DNA of 64,000 nt, from contig VJWN01000001.1 in assembly GCA_007644065.1 (NCBI GenBank), positions 1,254,340-1,318,339 on the forward strand, written 5' to 3'. Made by a program: the position numbers and the translations under genes. The notes under the pieces are model-generated. The model was given only the letters and a program-made list of their open reading frames with translations. It was not told where the DNA came from and made no database searches. The DNA is from Margaritispora aquatica. Its lineage: Eukaryota > Ascomycota > Leotiomycetes > Helotiales > Discinellaceae. Below, piece after piece: positions 50,101 through 61,770 of the stretch. Every line of letters starts with the position of its first letter. Within the stretch, counting starts at the first letter, position 1.

Positions 50101-50546
50101 GTCCATTTAGAGTACCTTGAGTCGTGGGCGCAGTGAATCGGAGGGCAACTTTCTTTGTCAAACCAACCAGCTAGCCTGGTGAGCATAGCCAAGCACGCGC
50201 AAGGCATTCTAAGCGAAGATGAGCTAAACCCCTTCAGTATTAATCGCAGATCTTCGAACTCCCTCCTTCAAAAAGAGTTCCTAAGCATCACGCATCATCA
50301 TTCCCCGTTTGCTTCTTTTAAACCTCCATTGCCCCTAGGATTCATTCTTCTACTCCTCTGTCGAGCAAATTGAATAGACGGGGATTTATTTTGACGAGGC
50401 TCCCTCCTATTTTTTTGAACACGGCTGTTCGTCGCCAGTTTTGTCCAGCGCCTTGTGTCTAACTTTAGACCATCCGACTCGAACCCCAGAAATTGGAGCC
50501 TTTCTTCAACAATCATCTACGAACAACGGAATAGAATAAATCCATC
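47134..50546. other. Intergenic between Opy2 and chitin synthase, 3.4 kb
   Basis: Divergent intergenic region, so it holds both promoters. No conserved frame is recognised; short frames such as 48541-48759 and 50155-50373 (+) look spurious. The last 250 bp before the chitin synthase ATG are C/T-rich, as is common for fungal 5' leaders. A short GATAC/GATATG-rich patch lies at 47975-48004. Confidence 0.4.
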
Positions 50547-53469
50547 ATGTCCTACCCAGGTGGCAGTGGTAGCGGAGGCTACAAGGAGCACCAGCTCCAA
50601 GACCTTCCCCCTGGAAACAGTGTAAGTTGCCAAAGCCTCGATTCTCAACTGATGGCTGACTTGGAAATCTGCAGTATCATATGCCTCCAGCAGACGACGA
50701 GGAAGGAGCAGCACCTCTTCTGCGAGATAATCATCCAGGCGCTGGACCTTTTGCAAGCCCTTACGACTCACACGCTGGAGGACTCCGAACTGGAACTCCA
50801 CCCGTAAGACCCGTGTCAGCATACAGTCTCACGGAGTCGTATGCTACCCCTGGCGGTGCACCAGCCCCATATACCAGTGAATATAATTCCGGCGCCGCCA
50901 GCACCTCATACGGCCACCAACTCGAAGACAATCCATACGAGCGATCCGAGTCCCCTTATTCGCGTGCTGAAACCAGTTCCACCGAGGCTTGGAGACAGCG
51001 ACAAAACCCAGCAGGTCCAGGAGGTGGATTAAAGAGATATGCCACGAGAAAAGTCAAGCTAGTGCAAGGCACCGTCTTGAGTGTGGATTATCCGGTCCCA
51101 TCTGCGATCAAGAATGCAGTACAAGCCAAGTATAGACAAGATGTGGAGAGCGGTGGTAATGAGGAATTTTCAACGATGAGATACACGGCAGCATGTTGCG
51201 ATCCTGACGACTTCACACTGAAGAATGGTTATAATCTGCGACCCGCAATGTACAACAGACACACAGAGCTGCTTATCGCTATTACCTACTACAACGAAGA
51301 CAAGCAGTTGACTGCACGTACACTTCACGGTGTCATGCAAAATATCCGCGATATTGTCAACTTGAAGAAATCTGACTTTTGGAATGTTGGTGGTCCAGCA
51401 TGGCAGAAAATCGTCGTTTGTCTTGTCTTCGATGGAGTTGACGCATGCGACAAGGAAACCTTGGACGTTTTGGCCACTATTGGCGTCTACCAGGATGGTG
51501 TCATGAAAAAGGATGTTGATGGAAAGGAGACTGTTGCCCATATCTTCGAATATACCACACAATTGTCCGTTACTGCCAATCAACAATTGATTCGCCCCAC
51601 CGAAAACGATGCGACGACGCTTCCTCCAGTACAAATGATGTTCTGCTTAAAGCAAAAGAACAGCAAGAAGATCAACTCCCACAGATGGCTATTCAATGCC
51701 TTTGGCCGCCTCCTAAATCCTGAAGTCTGCATATTGCTAGATGCTGGTACCAAACCTAGTCCAAAGTCTTTACTATCTCTCTGGGAAGGATTCTATAATG
51801 ACAAAGATTTGGGTGGAGCTTGTGGTGAGATTCATGCTATGCTGGGAAAAGGCGGGCGTAAACTGCTGAATCCACTGGTTGCTGCGCAGAACTTCGAATA
51901 CAAAATCAGTAACATCCTTGACAAGCCGTTGGAATCTTCATTCGGATATGTCAGTGTGTTACCAGGTGCCTTCTCTGCTTACCGATTCCGAGCTATTATG
52001 GGCAGACCTCTGGAGCAATACTTTCATGGTGATCACACGTTATCCAAGAAATACGGAAAGAAGGGTATTGAAGGAATGAACATCTTCAAGAAGAACATGT
52101 TCTTGGCAGAAGACAGAATTCTCTGCTTCGAACTGGTAGCTAAGGCTGGATCCAAGTGGCATTTGACCTACATCAAAGCTGCTAAGGGTGAAACTGATGT
52201 TCCTGAGGGGGCAGCTGAATTCATCGGCCAGCGTAGAAGATGGTTGAACGGTTCATTTGCAGCCAGCATGTATTCCATCATGCATTTCGGCAGAATGTAA
52301 GTTGTCAATTTTCCAGTCTCATGGACTAACACTAACTATAAACTAGGTACAAAAGTGGTCATAACATCGTTCGCATGTTCTTTCTTCACATTCAGCTTAT
52401 CTATAACATGTTCACCGTTTTCTTATCCTGGTTCATGTTGGCATCTTTCTGGCTTACAACCACGGTCATTATGGATCTTGTAGGTGATCCAGTTGCAGCT
52501 TCGGAAACTACTTCAGAACATCACGGCTGGCCATTCGGAGATACTGCCACACCAATCGTGAACACTATCCTGAAGTACTTGTATCTGGCATTCTTGCTCG
52601 TACAATTCATCCTGGCCCTGGGTAATCGTCCTAAAGGTTCCAAGGTCACATACATCATATCCTTCTGTGTCTTTGGTGCTATCAACGCATATCTTATCGT
52701 TCTATCACTTTATCTGGCCATTCGTGGTATTGCAGGCGCAACTTTCAAGACAGATAGTGTTGATGATTTCTTCAAGAGCTTTTTCGGTACCAGTGGTGAT
52801 TCTGGTGGAATCATCATCGTTGCTCTGTTGGCAACATATGGACTTTACTATGTCGCATCGTTCATGTATCTCGATCCATGGCACATGTTCACTTCATTTG
52901 GACAGTACCTGCTACTCATGTCTTCATACATCAATATCCTTATGGTCTATTCATTCAGCAATTGGCACGATGTTTCATGGGGTACCAAAGGTTCCGACAA
53001 GGCAGACGCTCTTCCCTCAGCTGTTACTAAGAAGGAAGATGGTAAAGGTGCTGTTATTGAGGAAATTGATAAACCACAAGAGGATATTGACAGCCAATTC
53101 GAGACTACTGTTAAGAGAGCCTTGAAGCCATATGTCGCAGAAGTTGAGGTCGAGGAAAAGACACTGGAAGATTCCTACAAGTCCTTCAGAACCAAATTGT
53201 TGATCAGTTGGATTTTCTCGAACGCTGCTTTGGCTGTTGCTATCACCAGTGATAGTGTGGATAGTTTTGGCTTCGGAGTAAGTTTTTTTTTCATACATCC
53301 TTGAAGGCCCCAATGCTAATAAATATTCTAGAACAAAGCTTCTGTCCGTACAGCAAAGTTCTTCACTATCCTGCTTTATGCAACCGCGGTCCTTTCTTGT
53401 ATCCGTTTCATCGGTTGCATGTGGTTCTTGGGTCGCTCTGGTATCATGTGCTGCTTCATCCGTCGCTAG
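50547..53469 (+). CDS. Chitin synthase, class III
   Basis: Family-2 glycosyltransferase making beta-1,4-GlcNAc chains from UDP-GlcNAc at the plasma membrane of growing hyphae. Exons: 50547-50621, 50675-52296, 52347-53277, 53332-53469; 2766 nt, 921 residues, phases consistent. The N-terminus is Gly/Pro/Ser-rich and cytoplasmic. The CHS N-terminal motif [18 protein letters not shown] comes at about residues 147-164. The catalytic core follows with [34 protein letters not shown], the EDR motif in [11 protein letters not shown], and [10 protein letters not shown]. The C-terminal half has about seven membrane helices ([20 protein letters not shown] onward) and ends [15 protein letters not shown]. 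Layout and length match class III enzymes (chsB/chs3a type), important for hyphal growth. It converges with the ankyrin gene. Confidence 0.95.
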
Positions 53470-53854
53470 TTTGCTATCAAGAATTATGTGCATTAAACAT
53501 TTGTGGTTGTATGCCAAGTTCTTCGCATGCCTGGCCTCTGGGAAATTCAGGCACAATGCGCTGCTTTGGTGGAGGTTATGGAAGGCCATTGCCTCCTGTA
53601 AAAATATTCGGTGCTTTGATGATGGTCCTTTGCATTTTCACATCGGCGTTTCAGATGTTTCTTGAGAGATTGCTTGTTTGTAGGTTCTAGTTGGCGTAGA
53701 AATTGAATACCCTTCATGCCTTGAAAGATATGACTTGAATAATTGTTGCTGTATTGTAACGTTCTCGCAAGGTGGGTTCCGAGATTCCAGAGTTAAAAGA
53801 ATAAAAGAGAATAAATATCCACCATTAGTCCTAATCATAAGTGAAGGTGGAAGC

Positions 53855-53890
53855 TCAGGATAGGTGTCAGGATGGGTGTCAGGATAGGTG
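53855..53890. repeat. 12-bp tandem repeat x3 (TCAGGATAGGTG)
   Basis: Three adjacent 12-mers (53855-53866, 53867-53878, 53879-53890), the middle one differing by A to G. It lies between the convergent chitin synthase and ankyrin genes, near their 3' ends. Confidence 0.92.
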
Positions 53891-53944
53891 AAGGTTATTG
53901 ATCGGTTCCATTATCTGTTGCTGGTGGGATGGCATGTAATAGTA

Positions 53945-54877
53945 TCACCAACTAAATTGTGCTTTCAGGCTAGCGTCCTGCAAAAGTGCAACAACCTCAT
54001 TATGATGATGAAATCTAGCAATCTGAAGGGCAGTCCAACGCTTATTTCCAGAAGTCATCTTGATATTCGCTCCAGCATCAAGCAATTTCCTCACACATTT
54101 CTCGCTTCCCCCCTCCGCAGCCGCCGCAAGCGCGGTATATCCATTGAAATAACTCCCCTTGGCATTGACGTCCGCACCAGCATCTAATAAAATCTCGACG
54201 ATCTCGAAATGCCCACCCGAAGCAGCGCCCTGCAATGCACTTAGACCTTTGTATCTCTTCAGTGGCGTATTCACTTCTGCACTACGCGCCAGTAAGAACT
54301 TCACGATCTCGATGAATCCATTCTCAGAAGCAGCCTGCAAAGCAGTCCTGCCATGATTATTAGACGGTTCTGCGTTCACGCTCGCTCCGAGACCCAACAA
54401 CCGCTTCAAGACTTCCAAATGCCCACCCTCAGCAGCAGCCTGTAACGGCGTCCTTCCACAGTATCGATGAGGAATCACGTTCACATTCGCACCAGCAACA
54501 AGCAACACCTCAACAACATCACTATGGCCTTGTCCGGCAGCTAGCGTCAGAGCCGTGTGTCCGCCGTTGTTACCACCTGGCGCATCAACTCTGGCACCTG
54601 CTTTCAAGAGCAGCTGTACCACCAAGAGATGCCCGGCAACAGCAGCGGCTTGCAGAGCAGTCTTGCCGTACCAGCCCGTGGGAGGCTCGTTGGGAAGAGC
54701 ACCATCTTGAAGAAGTTGGGAGACGAGAGCGTGGTCTCCTTTTGCTGAGGCGATCTGGATGGGAGACCAGGTGTTCTCATCTTGGGCTTCTGATATCTCT
54801 TCGTGGCGGTCTTCTGGAAGCTCCGAGGCATGGAAGAAAGTTTGGACCTTTGTTATGGCGACATGGCCGTACATCAT
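53945..54877 (-). CDS. Ankyrin-repeat protein
   Basis: A single open frame of 310 residues made almost entirely of about seven ankyrin repeats from residue 35 onward. Each has the pattern GxTALQAAAxxGHLxVVxxLLxxGAxVN; examples are TALQAAAVAGHLLVVQLLL, TPLQAAAEGGHLEVLKRLL and TALQAASENGFIEIVKFLL. The N-terminal 34 residues are acidic and lack a recognised domain. Ankyrin stacks bind proteins; no enzyme domain is present. In fungi such arrays often form the C-terminus of NACHT/NLR-like proteins. Here no upstream NACHT exon was seen, so it is either a stand-alone protein or a detached repeat domain. The first ATG is at 54877. Confidence 0.75.
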   Translation of the reverse strand: MMYGHVAITKVQTFFHASELPEDRHEEISEAQDENTWSPIQIASAKGDHALVSQLLQDGALPNEPPTGWYGKTALQAAAVAGHLLVVQLLLKAGARVDAPGGNNGGHTALTLAAGQGHSDVVEVLLVAGANVNVIPHRYCGRTPLQAAAEGGHLEVLKRLLGLGASVNAEPSNNHGRTALQAASENGFIEIVKFLLARSAEVNTPLKRYKGLSALQGAASGGHFEIVEILLDAGADVNAKGSYFNGYTALAAAAEGGSEKCVRKLLDAGANIKMTSGNKRWTALQIARFHHHNEVVALLQDASLKAQFSW

Positions 54878-55645
54878 CACCTCCTGCTCTTTGAACTCTA
54901 TAAATGTCTATATGAACATTATAAGAGCTTATCTGCGCACAAAGTCAGCTCGTCGTCTCTAGGAGAAGGGACATCTGGGAGAACTCGCTTAGGATCCCCC
55001 ACCTGTTGCTGACATGCATACATCACATGATGCTCTCGAAAGTGGGAGAGTCCTTGTCGACCAAGATTCATTCCCATCCAGACGAATTTTGCAGCTCGCA
55101 AACGATTGCTGGCAGCTTGATCCACCTACCTCATGCACCCAAAACAAGGCTGCAAGCAAGTTAGAGTTGCCCTCTCGTCCAGTACGAAACAGCCCCTGTT
55201 TTAAGCGAGAGCAGGTCGACGATCCAACCTGGAAACACTCGGGCACACAGCAGGTTCTTCCGCACGTTTGCATGACTTAAAAATAGGGGATGACGGGGAG
55301 GGCCAAAGTATGGATTCGCTTTCCGCTGGATGAGGGCAAGGTTTCTGCTTGCATAATGGGAGAAGTTGGAGCCGATGACGACAGTTTTTAATCAATAATT
55401 CTTGGATTTGTGCATCCCTGTTTTCGATCCCTGTACCTAACCACAGCACAATCGTCATTCTCTACAACGACGACATACTTGCATGACTTGTCTGTGTGCT
55501 TGACTATAAGACTGTCTAGAGATTGTAGCTTCGAAATGTATACCATCATCTGTACTCACATCGTCTCGCATCCAAATCATATCCAAATCAAAAACATCAA
55601 AAACAACTCCATCACTCTCAAAACTCCAATATAACCAACTCAACT
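54878..55645. other. Intergenic between divergent ankyrin and small Gln-rich genes
   Basis: About 770 bp holding two promoters. No additional ankyrin or NACHT-like exon was recognisable upstream of the ankyrin ATG on minus. Confidence 0.4.
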
Positions 55646-56102
55646 ATGTCAAACACGTAAGATAATCTCTCCTCCACGAACTAAACAACAGAACAACAAA
55701 ACTAACACTCCAACCAGCCAACAACAAGACCGTGCCGACGAGACCGAGTACGAAGACGAAGACGAGTCTCCCCAACAGTCCCCCAACCAACAACTCGCAC
55801 CACCACAGCAACAGCAGCGCCAACAAGTCGCGCAGACACCACCACCACCACAGCAATACCAGCAACCTCCGCAGATGTTCGCACCCCAACAGCAGCAACA
55901 GCAGAACTTGGCCACGCAGCTGCCGCCGCGGGCCCAGGGATATAGGACACATGCGATTCGGGAGTCGCGTATCAAGGACCGGCCGACGCCCAAGGGCACG
56001 GCGTCCGATAGTGCGTTGAAGATCAAGATCGAGCTGGATTTGGAGGTTGAGGTCGATTTGTATGCGAGGGTTAAGGGTGATGTTACTATTGGGTTGATGT
56101 AG
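55646..56102 (+). CDS. Small Gln-rich protein with conserved-looking C-terminus, unknown function
   Basis: Exon 1 is only 11 nt (55646-55656). A 61-bp intron with good signals (GTAAGA donor, CCAG acceptor) joins it to 55718-56102, giving 131 residues. The start reads MSNTQQQDRADETEYEDEDE. A Gln/Pro-rich low-complexity middle follows (QQQQRQQVAQTPPPPQQYQQ), then a non-repetitive C-terminal 60 residues: GYRTHAIRESRIKDRPTPKG, then LKIKIELDLEVEVDLYARVK and a hydrophobic end DVTIGLM. The alternating hydrophobic/charged tail suggests beta strands. I recall similar tails in uncharacterised ascomycete proteins but cannot name a family. Antisense open frames here are Gly/Cys-rich shadows of the Gln codons. 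Confidence 0.72.
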
Positions 56103-58170
56103 AGAGGGTGTGTGGAATGATGATGGACGATGAGTTTTTGATGTTGCTGTTGGGTAGATGGGATCTGAGGATTGAGAACAGAGATGTGTGCATCGTTTGT
56201 TAACTTGGAGATGGAACTTTGATTTTTTTAGCGCATGTATAAAATTTCATGTCATGTCATGTCACTTCATTGTTATGAGATATGAATTGGTATTCTAGAT
56301 TAACGATTAACACTTATCTAATGCCCTATGTACCAATAATTCCACATATAAATACTCTGGCAATAAGTAGTGTTCATTCTATCTATTCCTACTTACGACT
56401 GGGTAGCTATCAGCATGATCTAAACCTCTAGCCCGGTGAACTATGCTTTAACATTGAATTAATATTAAGCTAATCTGTAGGTGGCAAATTTGGACTTATG
56501 CTAGGCAGAGGGGAAAATGTAATCATTTGATGATGGCTAAATTTCCGGTGTGCGTCTAACATTTTGAGATGTATCTGAAGGCAAGTATTCAGATATAAAA
56601 TCATCCCACAATTAAAACCGGAGGCACCAGCCATTCATGCCATATAGGACACGTATGCTCAGTTTCCAAAGGTTTCACCAATCCTATTTGGTCCTTCCAC
56701 ATATTAGTTTGTTGATCTCTACGAGAAACAGGGACCCGTTGAAGTGAGTATACAACATCCAAGTGGATGACCGAAATAAGAGATAAACCCTAGTGTGGAG
56801 TAAAGTAACTAACTTTTTTAGATTTTCCCCAATTGCATGTTGGTAAAATAGCAAGCACATTATCGAACAAAATTACAACTTGAATGATATCATCTTACCA
56901 ACCCTCTTCATCCTCTCCGCCACGATCAGGTTATTTATCTACTGATTTTCTCCTCGGAATGATCCATACATAAATTATTGCAGAGCATGACATAGTAGCA
57001 TTCTAATCGATACTTGTAATAATTCAACGAGTGGAAGCACTGGCCTGAATGAACTTAAGCTTTGCAAGGCGTTTAACTGTAGTTGTTTTCTGAGAAGCTG
57101 TATGAAGTAGATGAGCGAACCAACTCAATTAAATACACAACTACTGGGCTTGGTAGGCTGAAACTTTTATGATTTATTATTTAAATTCCTATGTCTGGTC
57201 GTCAGAGATAACGAGGAACTTGTTGCCCTCGACACATAATCGAAAACAGACCGTGACACTCACCTAGTCTTTTCATCCATAAAAATATGAACGACACTCA
57301 TATCAAGACTAGAGCGTCCTTGAAATAACACGAGATCTACTCCCTACGCGTATTGTTATGAAGATCGGTGATACATGGCTGACAATTCATATATGTTATT
57401 GATCTAGAGTTAATGTCCTACAATGCGTTCTAAGCTAAGCTAGCTCATTGATGTTAGATACTATGAAGCGTAATCCTCAAACAAAGTCCAATACAGAAAT
57501 TTGCTACTCAGTTTTCTCTTGCTCAACGGCATTACCGCGTTTCGCTCTTTCTATTACTCAGCTATTTGAAGCGTTCCTAAGCATTGTTGGTCTTGTAAGT
57601 CGTATTTATAGATCACCTAAGCCCGATGATCGTCCCTCGTGACTGGTAAGTATCGGTATTATATATGTCCTATTCAACCTCCAAGGATAAAAACGGAGTT
57701 CATATGATAATATGGTGGTGTAGCGACAAATGTTACATGAGTTGTACATTGAACAGCTTGCAGTGGCCAAAGACAGTCAGTTTCGAGAAATAAATCCTGT
57801 ACAAGCAAGACGGTGTGATGTTGATTTCGTTTGGTATGGTTGTGCATGATCGGAATCTAGTTGCTAACTCTACCGATACAATACTTCGCAGTGATTGATT
57901 CTTGATAGGTAAATGTCAAACTCATATGTTGTGTCGCTGTTGGCTATATCCTAGGCGAGCTGATGCTGAAAGAGATGACTTGAACCCAATGAATATGCAC
58001 CAGAACTTCCAAGCCTAAATTTCGATCACAATAAGTAGTTGCCAACGACTTTGTCGCATCACTATTTTCGGAAGCCGAAGGTTTGCTGAAGATTTGAGGT
58101 CATGGGTGAATAGGCACGCAGACATGTACAGTGTTCATGTAGGATTAAATTTTGCGCCTGCCAGCATTTT
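56103..58170. other. Intergenic, 2.1 kb, A/T-rich, no supported gene
   Basis: Lies between the small Gln-rich gene and the 3' end of the PLP-enzyme gene. It looks A/T-rich compared with its neighbours and has many stops in all frames. The only feature noted is a repeated GTCAT motif near 56249-56262. No transposon ends or coding remnants were recognised. Confidence 0.4.
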
Positions 58171-59483
58171 TTAGCCAGCAACATTCTCAGCCAGTTTCTT
58201 CCCATCTTTCCCAACTAACCCCTCCTGCCTCTCGGCTTTGACCTCATCCACAGCAAACATCTTACCCAAAGCCTCCACGCTGACATTGCCACCACTAACC
58301 ACCAGTCCCAGATCCCACCCCTCCTCACCACCCTCACGCTCCACAATCCTCCTAAAATCCTCATTAAACAGCGCCGTCGCAAGCGGAACCACCGAGCTAG
58401 GCTCAACCACGATCTTCATTCTCTCAAGCACCAGTCTGAGAGCTTTCTTGATTTGGTCTTCAGTGACGCTGAACATCTGCCTCACTAACTTACGATCATG
58501 GATGACTGTCCATGGGTAAGCACCCACTGGGGTGCGGAGCCCGTCGGCTATTGTGAGGGTCTTGACTGTCTCGATCCGTTTCCCGGCTTCGAGACCACGC
58601 TTGCAGTCATCTGCGCCCTCGAAGGAAGGCTCAGCACCGAAGACGAAGATGCCAGTACCTTCACAGCTGATTGCTACGCCTGAAAGCATACCACCTCCTC
58701 CACACGGAGCAATGATAGCATCTAAGCCTTTCTTCTTCTCGCTAGAGCTGTCTTTTAAGTGAAAGCTGCACTTGGGTTGACCTTCTGTACCCGAAGCGAT
58801 CATCCTTCCCACTTGCTCCTGCATTTCTATCCCCAGTGTTCCTTGACCTAGCATGATATCTGGATGGTCATATGGAGGCACTAAGCGAGCACCAGTCTCC
58901 TTGATGACATCTGCCACTACGGCTTCTCGCTCTGTACTGGTGCTTCCACTAAAGATGACCTTTGCACCATAACCTTTTGTGCCTGCAATCTTCGAGGGCG
59001 TAGAGATGGTGGGCATAACAATGATGGCGGGCACACCAAGTGTTCTTGCAGCAAACGCAAGAGCTTGGGCATGATTACCTACACAAATCAGATTAAAATT
59101 GTCCCCACTGTGTTCCCCTAAACAGTCTGATGCAATGACTCACCAGAGCTGTGTGTAACAACACCCTTCTCTCTCCCACCATTTTCTTCCCATCCTTCTT
59201 CTGCCATTAGCCGCTTCATCGCATGAAACCCTCCGCGAGCTTTGAATGCTCCCACTTTCTGTAAGTTCTCACACTTAAACCATAGCCTTATAATGGGCTT
59301 AGCTGGTTCTTGTCCTTCCCATTGTGTGCCTACAAGATCAGAAACAAGTTGCGGCGTTGATGCCAAATGAGTGAGTGTTGCATTGGTCAACACTGGTGTG
59401 TAGTGGATATGCTCTTTGATCAGTGCATGTGCTGCAATGACTGAAGGTCGAGTCAAGGGCGGCGACTTTGTAGGATCTGCCAT
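58171..59483 (-). CDS. Serine racemase / threonine dehydratase-like PLP enzyme
   Basis: Fold-type II PLP enzyme of the serine/threonine dehydratase family. Exons: 59483-59144 and 59078-58171 (65-bp intron), 415 residues. Hallmarks: KCENLQKVGAFKARGGFHA with the PLP Lys at residue 81 (FKARG), the substrate loop THSSGNHAQALAFAAR restored only after splicing, TLGVPAIIVMPTISTPSKIA, and the glycine loop APCGGGGMLSGVA that binds the PLP phosphate. There is no C-terminal ACT regulatory domain, so it is not the allosteric Ilv1 type. Closest named relatives are serine racemases and yeast Sry1 (3-hydroxyaspartate dehydratase). A pocket insertion between residues 45 and 65 and a 40-residue tail make it longer than the usual 330. 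It is transcribed in the same direction as, and lies just beyond, the ketol-acid reductoisomerase gene. Confidence 0.88.
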
Positions 59484-59855
59484 TGTCCTATAATGTGCTT
59501 TGGCAAGAGAGCAGAGCGTGAGGAGACAATGTAGAGAAAGAGTATATTTATTTACTTGCCAAGTACCGGCGAGCCCAAAAGAGCTTCGCTTTAGACAGGT
59601 AATGTCTTGAAGCTAATAGGGCTGGTCGTTAGTACTTCGGGATTTTTGTATATCCGATCGCGGAGAAGTGGGTCACATAATAGTCACGATTTCGGCCTGA
59701 GAGATGTGTCAACAGGAACTCAAAGAGCAAGTGAAAACTTTTGATTCCATGGATACCATAATTCCCGATGTAGGAAGAAGTATAGTACAGTTCGCGCCAA
59801 ATATCCACTCCAGCACCAGAAAAAAAGAGCCCAATTACACCCATCGAAACATCCT
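59484..59855. other. Short intergenic region between KARI and the PLP enzyme
   Basis: About 370 bp that must hold the 3' UTR of the ILV5-like gene and the promoter of the PLP-enzyme gene. No clear regulatory element was identified. Confidence 0.4.
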
Positions 59856-61259
59856 CTACTTCTGGTTTTCGGGACGGAGAGAGCTGTCAAATTGTTAGTA
59901 AGATAGATAGAGTGTATGTTATGTAGCAGATTCACGTACCGGACAGCCTTTCCTGCTCTCCAGATCTCCAAGTCGCGGATCTCCTTCATCTCCGCCTCAT
60001 ACTTGGTGCGGTAATCTGGTTGGGAGTTGAAGTCGAGGGATCGCTGGGTCTCCTTTCCGGTCTTGACAGAGTCATAAAGATCATTGAAGACTGGCTTCAA
60101 TGCATCCTTGAACTTTCCACTCCAGTCAATGGCACCACGACGGGCGGTGGTAGAGCAGGCCTCGTACATCCAGTCCATACCGTTTGCGCCAATCAATGGG
60201 TACAAACTCTGGGTAGCCTCCTCAACGGTCTCGTTGAAGGCCTCACTTGGGCTGTGGCCTTGCTCACGGAGAACCTCGTATTGTGCAAGGAACATACCGT
60301 GGATACCTCCCATCAAGCAACCACGCTCGCCGTACAGGTCGGAGTAAACCTCCTTCTCAAAGGTGGTCTCGTAAAGGTATCCACTTCCGACACCGACACC
60401 GAGGGCAATTGCCTTCTCCTTGGCGTTTCCGGTAACATCCTGGAAAACGGCGATGGAGGAGTTGATTCCACGGCCCTCACGGAAGAGAGTTCGGACAGTG
60501 CGTCCAGATCCCTTTGGTGCAACGAGGATGACATCAACGTCAGTTGGGACATCAACCTTGGTCTGGTCCTTGAAGACTGGAGAGAAACCGTGGGAGAAGT
60601 AGAGGGTCTAAAAATTAGCTTTGTGAGTCAGAAAATTGGTATGAGCGTCTCACCTTTCCCTTGGTGATCTGGGGCTTGATTGCTGGCCACGTCTCGCTCT
60701 GTGCTGCATCACTGAGCAAGTTCATGATGATGGTACCCCTGGAGATAGCCTCATCAACCTCGAAGAGTGTCTTTCCTGGGACCCATCCATCTTCTTGGGC
60801 ATCCTTCCACGATTGACCGTTCTTTCGGACACCAACGACGACGTTGAGACCTTGGTCGCGCATGTTCAAGGATTGAGCATGGCCTTGGGAACCGTATCCG
60901 ATGATGGCCATGGTATCATTCTTGAAGAATTCCTAACCCTTTGTTAGTATGTTGATCCAAGATATTTCGAAGAGAAAAAAAGTACTTGGAGCTTCGCAGG
61001 TGGCCAGTCAGCTCTCTCTGATGCAATTGTTAGCTATTTTTCATCTCGTAGAGCTCAATGACTTACCATAAACATCCTCCTTGACACCGGCGAAGTCAAT
61101 GGTCTTTACACCTCGAACTTGCTGAGCTGCTGCAACAGCACGAGCAGCAGTGGGCCTTGCAGAAGCATTAAGGGCAGAAACAAAGGTGCGACGAGCTGGA
61201 GCACTCAATTGCTTTGCCAATGGTGAGCGTAGAGCTCTGGAGAATGTGCGGGTGGCCAT
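59856..61259 (-). CDS. ILV5: Ketol-acid reductoisomerase, mitochondrial
   Basis: Second common step of valine and isoleucine synthesis, converting acetolactate or acetohydroxybutyrate with NADPH and Mg. Exons: 61259-61067, 61017-60986, 60932-60654, 60607-59940, 59883-59856; 1200 nt, 399 residues, the usual length. The first 50 residues are a mitochondrial presequence rich in Arg, Ser and Ala (MATRTFSRALRSPLAKQLSA). The mature part contains GYGSQGHAQ (NADPH loop, residues 87-95), SDAAQSETWPAIKP, LYFSHGFSP, LVAPKGSGRTVR, and the metal-binding acids in ETTFEKEVYSDLYGERG. The final exon is 28 nt and gives SLRPENQK; reading through its 56-bp intron produces a false C-terminus. The adjacent PLP enzyme is collinear. 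Confidence 0.96.
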
Positions 61260-61770
61260 GATTGTGTTTGGTGTGGAGTGGAGTGGAGTGTTGTTGAAGT
61301 TCTGAAAAGAAAGGTTGTTGTGAGTCTGCTTTTTAAAAATCAGATAGACTGGCCCTGTTCCCCATAGCCGGCGTCGGAGCGACTCGTGGAGAAAGCTGCG
61401 GTGTGCTAGGCGAAAAAGACAGGGGGTTTGCTTGGAGAAAGGAGAAAGCCGAGAGATTCTGTCACATTAATGTAAGATCCGATATAAATTATACAAATTA
61501 TACAATATCGAGTCTAATGCGAATTTCAATTTGGTGACTTGATTAATTGTTTGATTCACTTTCAAATCATTTCTTTCCGTCCAAATCTTCCCAAGTGCTG
61601 TTGTAGAAGAAATTCATATTGGTATTCTCTCTCTAAGCTTCCCCATATTTGCATCTGATTGCAAATCGCATTTCTCAAATACCAGAAAACTCCAACGCCG
61701 CATTATGCCATGTTGCTCGTGTGATCGTGCAAATCTAGACGATACATTCCTGCATCCCTCGTGCCATATT
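61260..61770. other. Intergenic between ILV5 and UBC12
   Basis: About 510 bp serving as the ILV5 promoter and the UBC12 3' UTR. A near match to the Gcn4/CPC1 site, TGAGTCT (61321-61327), lies about 60 bp upstream of the ILV5 ATG. It differs from the consensus at the last base, so regulation by amino-acid starvation is only a suggestion. Confidence 0.35.

Noticed and set aside
55644..56026. Cys/Gly-rich open frames antisense to the Gln-rich gene
   Set aside because: They are the reverse complement of CAG/CAA/CCA codon runs, which naturally read as Leu/Cys/Gly/Val repeats.
59884..59939. Apparent long hydrophobic C-terminal extension of the ILV5 product
   Set aside because: Read-through of the last intron; the spliced 28-nt exon gives the usual LRPENQK ending.
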